Assembly: GCA_003529305.1 (NCBI GenBank) | Contig: DPWC01000103.1 | Span: 7,956-23,746 of the forward strand | Source of the DNA: Actinomycetota bacterium | GTDB lineage: Bacteria; Actinomycetota; Actinomycetes; UBA12327 | DNA length: 15,791 nt | Direction: 5' to 3' | Shown here: piece by piece, positions 1-6,302 of the stretch | Layout of the letters: the number at the start of each line of letters is the position of its first letter | Numbering within the stretch: position 1 is the stretch's first letter | Notes under the pieces: generated by a model | Seen by the model: the letters and a program-made list of their open reading frames with translations, nothing else | Databases searched by the model: none | What the model was told of the DNA's origin: nothing | Program-made: the position numbers and the translations under genes

Positions 1-776
1 GTGGTTTCTGTGGTGTCGGGAAACAGTGCCTTGTACTTGGGAAACTCACCATCAATCAGCCGTGTAGTTGTTCGACGGCCATCGCCGGCGAAACCCACCA
101 GTGATTCCACGGCGCCCTCCCGGGCACTGAACGCAATCTCCACATGCTCCGCACCGGCCATCGCCCGAGCTGTCTCCGCCAAAGTGCGTGCCGGAATCAA
201 CGCTGTTGCTGACACCGCGGGACCTTCTGGCTGCCAGGTCACCTCTCCCACCGCCAACCGGTAACGATCTGTCGCGGCTAGAAGGAGACGATCCCCTTCG
301 ATCTCCATGCGGATACCTGTCAAGGCGGGCAAGGTGTCATCGCGGCCAGCGGCCACGGTCACCTGTTGGACCACGGAGGTGAACGCCGCTCCTTCAACCT
401 TTCCCGTCACCGTTGGCATATCCGGTAACGAGGGGTAATCCTGAACAGGAAGCGTGAGCAGAACGAACTTCGAACTACCGCAGGTCACTGATACCCGTGC
501 ACCATCGTTTTCAATAATTACTGGCAGTGAAGGCAGGGCCCGAGTGATATCGGATAACAGGCGGCCGGATACCAATGCCCGCCCAGGTGATTCCACATCA
601 GCCTTCATGGTGACTTGGGTGGAGACCTCAAGGTCAAAACCAGAAAGTGTCACTTGATTTGTTGTTGCCTCCATCAGAAGGCCGGCCAACACTGGGGCAG
701 TGGGACGAGCAGGAAGCGATCGTGCCGTCCACGCCACTGCATCGGCGAGAACATTCTTGTCGACGGTGAACTGCAC
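1..776 (-). CDS. dnaN: DNA polymerase III beta sliding clamp (DnaN), partial, C-terminus outside window
   Basis: This is the ring-shaped processivity clamp that tethers DNA polymerase III to DNA. Reading leftward from a GTG at 776 gives 258 uninterrupted codons running off the window edge. The N-terminus (QFTVDKNVLADAVAWTARSL) and the segment PVLAGLLMEA are typical of actinobacterial clamps, followed by the LPVQDYPSLPDMP loop ending domain 1 and domain 2 with LTGIRMEIEGDRLLLAATD and YRLAV. Domain 3 is mostly missing: full-length clamps are about 370–400 residues, so roughly a third lies outside the window. The start is supported by a strong ribosome binding site, GGGGAGGT at 781–788, just upstream. 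It sits downstream of dnaA on the same strand, separated by the oriC-like spacer, which is the standard actinobacterial arrangement. Identity is very secure. Confidence 0.96.
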   Translation of the reverse strand, partial: MQFTVDKNVLADAVAWTARSLPARPTAPVLAGLLMEATTNQVTLSGFDLEVSTQVTMKADVESPGRALVSGRLLSDITRALPSLPVIIENDGARVSVTCGSSKFVLLTLPVQDYPSLPDMPTVTGKVEGAAFTSVVQQVTVAAGRDDTLPALTGIRMEIEGDRLLLAATDRYRLAVGEVTWQPEGPAVSATALIPARTLAETARAMAGAEHVEIAFSAREGAVESLVGFAGDGRRTTTRLIDGEFPKYKALFPDTTET

Positions 777-1130
777 GATGACCTCCCCACCACCAACACG
801 ATGTTCGTGGTCGAGGTGATCATGCCGGACGATCCCCTGTTGCCGTCCCCAGAGGTGGGGGATTGAGTCTCAATCCATGAAGTTCTCATCGTCATCATCA
901 CGCTTGTGGATGTGGGGATAACGATGAATAAGTGGCTTCACAGAGCGTGCTGGCTGCCGCCACCCCCGTGGACACCCCTGGGGGTCGACCTGTGGATAAC
1001 TCGCAGGGCCTGTGGATAGCTTTAGGTCGTAAGGATTTGTCCCCAGCGTCGCCCACAGATAGTGGACAGAAGAAGGCAGATCCACACCGTTATCCCCAGG
1101 TTGTGTATGGGGTAGATGATGCCCGTGGGA
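777..1130. other. oriC-like spacer between dnaA and dnaN with DnaA-box cluster
   Basis: This 354-bp gap holds no convincing gene but many matches to the DnaA box TT(A/G)TCCACA. On the reverse strand there is an exact box at 991–999 (TGTGGATAA), and single-mismatch boxes at 913–921 and 1011–1019. On the forward strand single-mismatch boxes lie at 1037–1045 (TTGTCCCCA) and 1090–1098 (TTATCCCCA). Weaker matches occur at 905–913 and 1078–1086. The mildly AT-rich stretch at about 876–945 next to the cluster could be the unwinding element, but this is a guess. Actinobacterial chromosomes usually initiate in the dnaA–dnaN spacer, so this is the best oriC candidate here. It must also carry the dnaN leader and any dnaN promoter; I could not place one reliably. 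Confidence 0.85.
861..875. repeat. 15-bp near-perfect palindrome upstream of dnaN
   Basis: The sequence GATTGAGTCTCAATC consists of two perfect 7-bp arms around a single central base. It lies 85 bp upstream of the dnaN start and about 30 bp from the first DnaA-box-like sequence of the oriC cluster. It does not resemble a DnaA box. It could be an operator for dnaN, a site for another origin-binding protein, or chance. Confidence 0.4.
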
Positions 1131-2555
1131 TTACAACGCTGACTGGGACTTGATCCTGTTCGTCAACTCAGTCACCTGGTTGTAGACGCTGCGTCGCTCA
1201 TTCATCATCGTTCGGATCTTGCGTTCGGCGTGCATCACGGTTGTGTGGTCGCGACCGCCGAAAAGTTGACCGATTTTCGGTAGTGACAGATCAGTGAGTT
1301 CGCGACACAGGTACATCGCAATTTGCCGTCCAGTCACCAGCACTCGTGATCGCGATGACCCGCTGAGGTCATCAACGGTGAGGCCGAAATACTGCGCGGT
1401 TTGAGTCATGATGGCGCTGGGAGTGATCTCAGGACCGGCGCCATCAGGGAAGAGATCTTTCAACACGATCTCCGCAAGGTCCATCTCCACTGGCTTGCGG
1501 TTCAAGTTGGCGAATGCGGTTACCCGGATGAGGGCGCCTTCAAGTTCTCGGATGTTCGTGGTGACCTTCGAGGCGATGAATTCCAGGACCTCAGGAGGGG
1601 CAGAAATCTTCTCCTGATCGGCCTTCTTACGAAGGATCGCGATTCGGGTCTCAAGGTCAGGGGCCTGCACATCGGTCATCAAGCCCCACTCGAAGCGTGA
1701 CCGCATGCGCTCTTCAAACTGCTCCAGTTGTTTCGGAGGAAGGTCTGAGGTCACCACGATCTGCTTGTTGGCGTTATGCAGGGTGTTGAAGGTGTGGAAG
1801 AACTCCTCCTGCGTTTGTACCTTGCCTTGGAGAAACTGGACATCGTCAACGAGCAACACATCGACATCGCGATAACGCTTTTGGAATGCCTGCGCTTTGT
1901 CGTCACGGATGGAGTTGATGAAGTCGTTGGTGAACTCTTCAGAACTGACATAACGAACCCGTGCTCGTGGGTTCAAACCACGGGTGTAGTGGCCAATGGC
2001 GTGGAGCAGATGCGTCTTACCCAGTCCGGATTCGCCATAGATGAACAACGGGTTGTAGGCCTGGGCTGGGACTTCGGCGACGGCAATCGCGGCGGCGTGG
2101 GCAAAACGATTGGACGAGCCGATGACGAAGGTGTCAAAGGTGTATTTGGGATTCAGCCGGCTGTCGTCACTACCACGCTGAGCGGGCGGCTCAAAACCAC
2201 CGGCCGGTCGGCCGGTGCCAGTGCCGGCTGATGCGGTGCGTGGTTCCTCACTTGGAGCTTCTGCGAGTTCCTGCTCGGCCTCCGGCAGCTCTTCGACGGT
2301 CACCGCAAGGCGCACATCACGACCCAAACTTGCCGACAGTGCTGTAGTGATGGGTTCCCGCAACCGGGTCTCTAGCGCCTCTTTGGTGAGGTCGTTGGGG
2401 GCGGCCAACAAGACGGTGTCACCGACGAGTCCGATGGCTCGCGTGAGGTCGACGAAGGCGTATTGGTGCCGCGGGAGGTCAGTGGCTGACAGGGCGGTGG
2501 AGACCGACTTCCAGAGTTCTGCGAGGTCGAGATCCTCGTCGATGGTGTCGGCCAT
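1131..2555 (-). CDS. dnaA: Chromosomal replication initiator protein DnaA
   Basis: DnaA is the ATP-dependent initiator that binds DnaA boxes, melts oriC and loads the helicase. The 474-residue product has all four domains: an N-terminal domain I (about 1–90), an acidic, Gly/Pro-rich linker (about 91–132), the AAA+ domain with Walker A GESGLGKT (174–181), Walker B LLVDD (234–238), sensor 1 around 267–271, a likely arginine finger R287 and sensor 2 R336 in NIRELEG, and a C-terminal DNA-binding domain with the signature GRDHTTVMHA (434–443). I chose the ATG at 2555 because MADTIDEDLDLAELW matches usual DnaA starts; a longer in-frame start at 2606 would add 17 residues overlapping the DnaA-box region. 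Both flanking spacers carry DnaA boxes, so autoregulation is likely. Divergent from rpmH. Confidence 0.97.
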   Translation of the reverse strand: MADTIDEDLDLAELWKSVSTALSATDLPRHQYAFVDLTRAIGLVGDTVLLAAPNDLTKEALETRLREPITTALSASLGRDVRLAVTVEELPEAEQELAEAPSEEPRTASAGTGTGRPAGGFEPPAQRGSDDSRLNPKYTFDTFVIGSSNRFAHAAAIAVAEVPAQAYNPLFIYGESGLGKTHLLHAIGHYTRGLNPRARVRYVSSEEFTNDFINSIRDDKAQAFQKRYRDVDVLLVDDVQFLQGKVQTQEEFFHTFNTLHNANKQIVVTSDLPPKQLEQFEERMRSRFEWGLMTDVQAPDLETRIAILRKKADQEKISAPPEVLEFIASKVTTNIRELEGALIRVTAFANLNRKPVEMDLAEIVLKDLFPDGAGPEITPSAIMTQTAQYFGLTVDDLSGSSRSRVLVTGRQIAMYLCRELTDLSLPKIGQLFGGRDHTTVMHAERKIRTMMNERRSVYNQVTELTNRIKSQSAL

Positions 2556-2925
2556 GGTGGTCCCTTTCCAGCGGGTGCTCAGCCGTGGCTGAGCGAAGAA
2601 GACCACTGTGGAGGTCGCCGTCCACAGTGTTTTCCACAGGGTGTGGAGTCCGTTTTGTGGATAGTTCCCGATAGAGGGGCAGGCCTAGGCCGGGAAGTGG
2701 TCCACAGGGGCGCCGACGCTAGCCCCGAAGGCAGTCATTCGGCAAGGTTTTCCACATACCGTAGTCATCCGGGATTGAAGGTCTTGCTGGGCCCCATCTG
2801 CCAGGCCATGGGCCGGGGGCTCGGGCGGCGAGCCCCCTTCGTACACTGATCCACCTGACTGCGCCCCTACGGCAGTCACACCCACCGCACCAGATGCCTT
2901 ACTTCCCTCATCGCCAGGAGCCGTC
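2556..2925. promoter_or_regulatory. Divergent dnaA/rpmH intergenic region with a second DnaA-box cluster
   Basis: This 370-bp gene-free stretch separates divergent dnaA and rpmH and must hold the promoters of both. DnaA-box-like 9-mers with one mismatch to TT(A/G)TCCACA occur at 2630–2638 (TTTTCCACA), 2656–2664 (reverse, TGTGGATAG), 2698–2706 (TGGTCCACA) and 2748–2756 (TTTTCCACA); a weaker one is at 2618–2626. They crowd the region immediately upstream of dnaA, consistent with DnaA controlling its own transcription or with a bipartite origin. Toward rpmH there is a GC-rich hairpin (listed separately) followed by TACACT at 2842–2847, which resembles a −10 hexamer but lacks a recognisable −35. 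Exact promoter positions are not established. Confidence 0.7.
2815..2837. other. Perfect 9-bp GC-rich hairpin upstream of rpmH
   Basis: GGGGGCTCG at 2815–2823 and CGAGCCCCC at 2829–2837 are perfect inverted copies around a 5-nt loop (GGCGG). There is no T-run on either side. It lies about 90 bp before the rpmH start, in a divergent spacer where no gene needs terminating. It could be a transcription block that insulates the rpmH and dnaA promoters, part of the rpmH leader RNA, or an origin-associated cruciform. Confidence 0.6.
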
Positions 2926-3063
2926 GTGAGCAAGCGCACCTTTCAGCCGAACAACCGGCGCCGTGCTAAGACCCATGGCTTCCGTCTGCGGATGAGCACC
3001 CGTGCCGGGCGCGCCATTTTGGCCAATCGCCGGGCCAAGGGACGCACCAAACTGTCAGCCTAG
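2926..3063 (+). CDS. rpmH: 50S ribosomal protein L34
   Basis: This short gene encodes a 45-residue, very basic protein of the large ribosomal subunit. The opening MSKRTFQPNNRRRAKTHGF, then FRLRMSTRAGRAILANRR and a KGRTKLSA end, are the textbook L34 pattern and the length is normal. Translation starts at a GTG preceded by AGGAG at 2916–2920. It is the first gene of the plus-strand block, with rnpA 68 bp downstream, the conserved rpmH–rnpA pairing found in nearly all bacteria. Confidence 0.97.
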   Translation: MSKRTFQPNNRRRAKTHGFRLRMSTRAGRAILANRRAKGRTKLSA

Positions 3064-3131
3064 GAGCTGACTCTGAGGCTGGTCACGATGACTGGTCACG
3101 CCCCGGGTGATTTCCTCACTGAGGCCCTCTG

Positions 3132-3479
3132 ATGAACCGCATCGAGCGCCTGCAGCGGCGTCGTGATGTCGCCGCCGCCCGAGCGGGAGTTCGAGCCGGC
3201 ACCGACACCCTTGTGGTCCACGGAGTCATCACACCCTCGGACTTTCCGTGTCGTGTGGGCTATGCCGTTTCACGGGCCGTGGGCTCGGCGGTGGTGCGTA
3301 ACCGGCTGCGTCGGCAACTGAGGGCTGTGGTAGCCAACCATGCGGAGAACTTCCCCACCGGCGGCCTGGTGCTGGTGAGGGTTCAGGCGGCGGCGACATC
3401 GCGCACCTTTGCCGAACTGGAAGCAGATCTGCTTCGCTGTGTCGGTAGGTGGCGACAACGAGCCGAAGTGGTGGGGTGA
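3132..3479 (+). CDS. rnpA: Ribonuclease P protein component
   Basis: RnpA is the protein subunit of RNase P, which assists the catalytic RNA in trimming the 5' leader of precursor tRNAs. The 115-residue product is basic and has the family signature AVVRNRLRRQLRAV (the RNR motif, about residues 54–67), preceded by the central-strand segment RVGYAVSRAVGSA; length is typical. It begins MNRIERLQRRRD, close to the common 'RLrrrrDF' start, although the usual Phe after the Asp is replaced. The stop codon overlaps the proposed GTG start of yidD (GTGA), suggesting translational coupling. Family membership is secure. Confidence 0.94.
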   Translation: MNRIERLQRRRDVAAARAGVRAGTDTLVVHGVITPSDFPCRVGYAVSRAVGSAVVRNRLRRQLRAVVANHAENFPTGGLVLVRVQAAATSRTFAELEADLLRCVGRWRQRAEVVG

Positions 3480-3838
3480 CTGCCAAGCCCATGGGTGAGC
3501 ACGGACCGGCTGCGGCGAGCCAACGCTTAGGGCGCCTAGTCATTGCCCCCATTCGGCTGTATCAGAAATGGATGTCACCGATGCGCCCGCCGAGTTGTCG
3601 CTACTACCCCAGTTGCTCGGCGTATGCGGTTCAGGCGCTGCAGATTCACGGTGTGGGTAAGGGACTGGTGCTGGGGGTTTGGCGGCTGATGAGGTGCCAT
3701 CCATGGACGGCCGGAGGGGTCGACAAGGTGCCGCCGTCAGGGCACTGGCGGGTACCGGCACAATCAGCGTCTACAACCGACCGTGGCGATGGTGTCGACC
3801 TCCGTGTGACCCCGCCGATTTCTTCCGATCAGGAGTAG
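3476..3838 (+). CDS. yidD: Membrane protein insertion efficiency factor YidD
   Basis: YidD is a small, membrane-associated protein that helps YidC insert proteins. The core LIRLYQKWMSP-like segment, SCRYYPSCSAYAVQAL with its conserved cysteines, and the RLMRCHPWTAGGVDKVP end are diagnostic of this family. The proposed GTG at 3476 shares four bases with the rnpA stop (GTGA), giving a 120-residue product; an earlier in-frame GTG at 3449 would add 9 residues, and an ATG at 3491 would remove 5. The tail after the conserved Pro (about 40 residues, hydrophilic) is longer than the minimal family domain. Its final codons contain AGGAG, which serves as ribosome binding site for yidC six bases further on, so the two are probably co-translated. 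Confidence 0.93.
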   Translation: MTAKPMGEHGPAAASQRLGRLVIAPIRLYQKWMSPMRPPSCRYYPSCSAYAVQALQIHGVGKGLVLGVWRLMRCHPWTAGGVDKVPPSGHWRVPAQSASTTDRGDGVDLRVTPPISSDQE

Positions 3839-3844
3839 CAACTC

Positions 3845-4789
3845 ATGGGACTGATCGACTCGATTCTGGCTCCGTTGGAGTGGATCGTCTCGTTCGTCCT
3901 GCGCGCATTTCATTCGGGCCTGACGGCGTTGGGGCTGCCAGCAAACGGCGGTGCGGCATGGACCCTCTCCATCGTTGGCTTGGTGGTGTTGATCCGGATC
4001 ATCTTGATTCCGTTGTTTGTGCGACAGATCAAGGCTCAGCGTGGAATGCAGGCCTTGCAGCCGCGCATGAAAGAGATTCAGCAGAAGTACAAGGATGACC
4101 GCCAACGGCAGTCCGAAGAGATGATGAAGCTCTACAAGGAGACCGGCACGAACCCGTTCTCCTCGTGTTTGCCGATCCTGGCCCAGTCCCCCATCTTCTT
4201 TGCCTTGTTCCGTGTGCTGAACGAAGGCATCGCACTGGGCAAACCCGTTGGTGTGCTGACGCAAGACCTCGTGAATTCGGCTCGTCAGGCGCGACTTTTT
4301 GGTGCCCCGCTGTACGCGATCTTCACCAAGGCGGCCGAGTACGCGACACAAGGAATCAATCCGACATCAGTGCGAGTAGTTACTGGAGTTCTCATCGTCT
4401 TGATGACGGTGACGACCTTCACCACTCAGCGTCAGTTGATGGCCAAGAACATGCCTGCTGATGCTCCGATGATGCAGCAGCAGAAACTTCTGCTCTATGT
4501 CTTTCCGTTGATGTTTGGCTTCTTCGGCATCAACTTCCCCTTGGGGGTCTTGGTCTACTGGTTCACGACCAACTTGTGGACCATGGGCCAGCAGTTCTAT
4601 GTGATCCGCAACAATCCGATGCCCGGGACGCCGGCGGAAAAGGCCTTACTCGAGCGCCGTGCCCACAAAGCTGCTCAGCGCGCAGCACGCCGTGGCGAGG
4701 ATCCCGTGGCCACCGACGAGGTGCTACCAGCACCCGTTCAACGGCAACAGCCCAAACGAACCAGTAAGAGCAATCGCAAGAAACGATGA
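3845..4789 (+). CDS. yidC: Membrane protein insertase YidC (Oxa1 family)
   Basis: YidC inserts and folds inner-membrane proteins, alone or with SecYEG. The 314-residue product has the five-helix Gram-positive layout without the large extracytoplasmic domain of Gram-negative YidC. Visible elements: an N-terminal hydrophobic segment (about 6–25), TM at 39–59 containing the conserved arginine R51 of the hydrophilic groove, the cytoplasmic helical hairpin (about 62–100, rich in K, Q and E), TM in NPFSSCLPILAQSPIFFALF (103–122), further helices around VVTGVLIVLMTVTTF and LLLYVFPLMFGFFGINFPLG, and a basic Arg/Lys-rich C-terminal tail, which is known to help ribosome contact. The ATG is preceded by AGGAG at 3831–3835. 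Co-transcribed with yidD and khpB. Confidence 0.97.
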   Translation: MGLIDSILAPLEWIVSFVLRAFHSGLTALGLPANGGAAWTLSIVGLVVLIRIILIPLFVRQIKAQRGMQALQPRMKEIQQKYKDDRQRQSEEMMKLYKETGTNPFSSCLPILAQSPIFFALFRVLNEGIALGKPVGVLTQDLVNSARQARLFGAPLYAIFTKAAEYATQGINPTSVRVVTGVLIVLMTVTTFTTQRQLMAKNMPADAPMMQQQKLLLYVFPLMFGFFGINFPLGVLVYWFTTNLWTMGQQFYVIRNNPMPGTPAEKALLERRAHKAAQRAARRGEDPVATDEVLPAPVQRQQPKRTSKSNRKKR

Positions 4790-4878
4790 CCGAAATGTGG
4801 CATTTGGCCACCATGAGATTTCCCCGCCAATGGAGCGAGAAAGACGCCCCGCAGGCATGAACAGCGCAGGAGGCGCAG

Positions 4879-5415
4879 ATGAGCGAGAACACCGAAGAGG
4901 CGGCTGCACCCCAAGAGTCCGCGGAGGCTGAAGCAGGGGAGAAGCCGAGTAAGCAAGACCTTCTGGTCCAAGAAGGTGACATCGCGGCCGACTATCTCGA
5001 GGGCCTGCTGGACATCGCTGATCTGGGCGATGACGGGGCCATTGATATGGATGTCGAGGGCGATCGGGCCGTGGTCGCGGTGTCTGGTGAAGGGCTGAGC
5101 TCACTGGTCGGTGAGCGTGGCGAGGTGCTTGATGCCCTGCAGGAGCTCACTCGCCTTGCCGTTCTTCGCGAGACGGGTGAGCGGTCACGGCTGATGCTCG
5201 ACATTGCTGGCTATCGCGCGGAACGCCGACAGGTGCTGACCGAATTGGCCCAGGAAGCGGTCGCGCAGGCTCGCTCAAAGGGGGAGTCGGTGGCGTTGGA
5301 GCCGATGAACGCCTTCGAACGCAAGGTGGTGCATGACGCCGTGGCCGCGGCAGGCCTGTCCAGTGAATCCGATGGCGCGGAGCCCCGCAGGTTCGTTGTG
5401 GTGCTGCCCGCTTGA
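4879..5415 (+). CDS. khpB: KH/R3H RNA-binding protein KhpB (Jag)
   Basis: This is the Jag/SpoIIIJ-associated, or KhpB/EloR, family: a single-stranded nucleic-acid-binding protein linked in other Gram-positives to cell elongation and RNA regulation. The 178-residue product has an acidic, low-complexity N-terminus (1–25), a type II KH fold with the loop motif GERG (78–81), and a C-terminal R3H domain with R148-x-x-x-H152 and the ending RRFVVVLP. The Jag-N domain of firmicute homologues is absent, as usual in actinobacteria. The ATG follows a perfect AGGAGG at 4868–4873. Its stop overlaps the TTG start of rsmG (TTGA), so the two are probably translationally coupled. Position right after yidC is the universal context for this family. 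Confidence 0.93.
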   Translation: MSENTEEAAAPQESAEAEAGEKPSKQDLLVQEGDIAADYLEGLLDIADLGDDGAIDMDVEGDRAVVAVSGEGLSSLVGERGEVLDALQELTRLAVLRETGERSRLMLDIAGYRAERRQVLTELAQEAVAQARSKGESVALEPMNAFERKVVHDAVAAAGLSSESDGAEPRRFVVVLPA

Positions 5416-6050
5416 GCGATTCGGTTTCCCGTGAAACATCGCGGGAGGTCTTCGGTTCTGGGTTTGCCGCAGCGGATCGCTACGCCCAGTGGCTTACTGG
5501 TGAAGGCATCGTCCGGGGCTTGTTAGGGCCTCGGGAGGCCGAGCGTGTGTGGGACCGCCACCTGCTCAATAGCGCTCTGATCGCCCCCTGGATCCCCCAG
5601 GGCGCGCGGGTGGGCGATATCGGCTCTGGAGCCGGATTGCCCGGAATACCAGTGGGTTTGGCCCGCAGCGATGTGTCTGTCACCTTGGTGGAGCCCCTTC
5701 TTCGGCGGGTCAGGTTTCTTGACGAGGTGGTGGCGGATCTGCGGTCCCTGCTGCCCAACGACGGCTATGCCTTTGAGGTAGTCCGATCACGGGCGGAGGA
5801 CCTGATTGGGCAGCGATCATTCGATGCGGTGGTCGCTCGGGCAGTGGCCCCACTGGAGCGCCTCGTGACCTGGACGGTTCCGCTCTTGTCCGAGACGGGG
5901 TGCCTCATCGCCATCAAGGGCTCAACAGCCAGCGAGGAAGTCACTCAGGCTGCCCCCGCCTTGGCTGCTTTGAAACTGACAGCCACAGTGGAAACCACCG
6001 CACACGGCGATGCGACGACCACCGTGGTTGTGGTGCGCCGCCACCCCTAA
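5412..6050 (+). CDS. rsmG: 16S rRNA (guanine(527)-N7)-methyltransferase RsmG (GidB)
   Basis: RsmG transfers a methyl group from S-adenosylmethionine to N7 of G527 in 16S rRNA; loss in other bacteria gives low-level streptomycin resistance. The 212-residue product shows the family hallmarks EAERVWDRHLLNS (42–54), the SAM-binding loop DIGSGAGLPG (69–78), then LVEPLLRRVRFLDEVV and VVARAVAPLERL. The start is an in-frame TTG overlapping the khpB stop; no strong ribosome binding site is seen, fitting coupling. Residues 5–9 (VSRET) are encoded by a parS-like sequence. The window shows the normal khpB–rsmG–parA–parB order. Confidence in function is high; the exact start is less certain. Confidence 0.95.
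   Translation: MSDSVSRETSREVFGSGFAAADRYAQWLTGEGIVRGLLGPREAERVWDRHLLNSALIAPWIPQGARVGDIGSGAGLPGIPVGLARSDVSVTLVEPLLRRVRFLDEVVADLRSLLPNDGYAFEVVRSRAEDLIGQRSFDAVVARAVAPLERLVTWTVPLLSETGCLIAIKGSTASEEVTQAAPALAALKLTATVETTAHGDATTTVVVVRRHP
5423..5438. promoter_or_regulatory. parS-like ParB-binding site inside rsmG
   Basis: GGTTTCCCGTGAAACA matches 14 of 16 positions of the bacterial parS consensus TGTTTCACGTGAAACA. It lies at codons 4–9 of rsmG and encodes VSRET. ParB nucleates on parS and spreads to form the partition complex; sites near parAB and oriC are normal. The two mismatches may weaken it compared with a perfect site. Confidence 0.7.
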
Positions 6051-6140
6051 GCCGGTCCAAACCTTTATGCCGCAAGGGCTCTGGGCCTGACTACTCTGAG
6101 CGGGGATCAGGATCTGCCCAGCGGACCCCCACCCGTCGGG

Positions 6141-6302
6141 ATGCCGTGGCAGGATCGCCCCGTGCCGGATCGCCCCACTACCGCCCACGGCTTGGGCTGG
6201 CCCGACAGCCAGACCGTGACCGCGGTGAGCGGCCGCGGACTGGGGTGGCCCGCCCCGGCCACTCAGAAGGCTCCGCCTCAGCAGGAGCAGGTCGGGAAAT
6301 GA
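6141..6302 (+). CDS. Possible small proline-rich protein overlapping parA start
   Basis: The rsmG–parA gap is 248 bp and contains an open frame from ATG 6141 to a TGA whose first two bases are shared with the parA ATG (ATGA overlap at 6299–6302). It would encode 53 residues, rich in Pro, Gln and Trp, with a short internal repeat (GLGWPDS and GLGWPAP). The frame is the same as rsmG and is open back to the rsmG stop, so part of it might be decayed rsmG tail. No clear ribosome binding site precedes the ATG. I do not recognise a family. Support is the start/stop overlap and open frame only; it may not be translated. Confidence 0.3.
   Translation: MPWQDRPVPDRPTTAHGLGWPDSQTVTAVSGRGLGWPAPATQKAPPQQEQVGK

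Noticed and set aside
793..812. Inverted repeat CACGA-ACA-TCGTG in the dnaN leader
   Set aside because: Only five paired bases; not distinguishable from chance in GC-rich sequence.
2556..2606. 17-residue longer DnaA from the start at 2606
   Set aside because: MADTIDEDLDLAELW at 2555 matches normal DnaA starts; the extension lies in the regulatory spacer.
3764..4351. Minus-strand frame of 195 codons opposite yidC
   Set aside because: Antisense to a clear yidC; composition rich in Arg, Gln and His without domain features.
4796..4811. Hairpin GTGGC/GCCAC after yidC
   Set aside because: Five base pairs only and within a co-transcribed gene block; not enough to call a terminator.
6061..6100. 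Possible sigma-A promoter with TACTCT before the small ORF and parA
   Set aside because: No −35 hexamer at a reasonable distance, so it was not called.
5900..6298. Long N-terminal extension of ParA (start at 5900)
   Set aside because: It would overlap most of the rsmG 3' end in another frame and reads as basic low-complexity sequence; ATG 6299 has a ribosome binding site.
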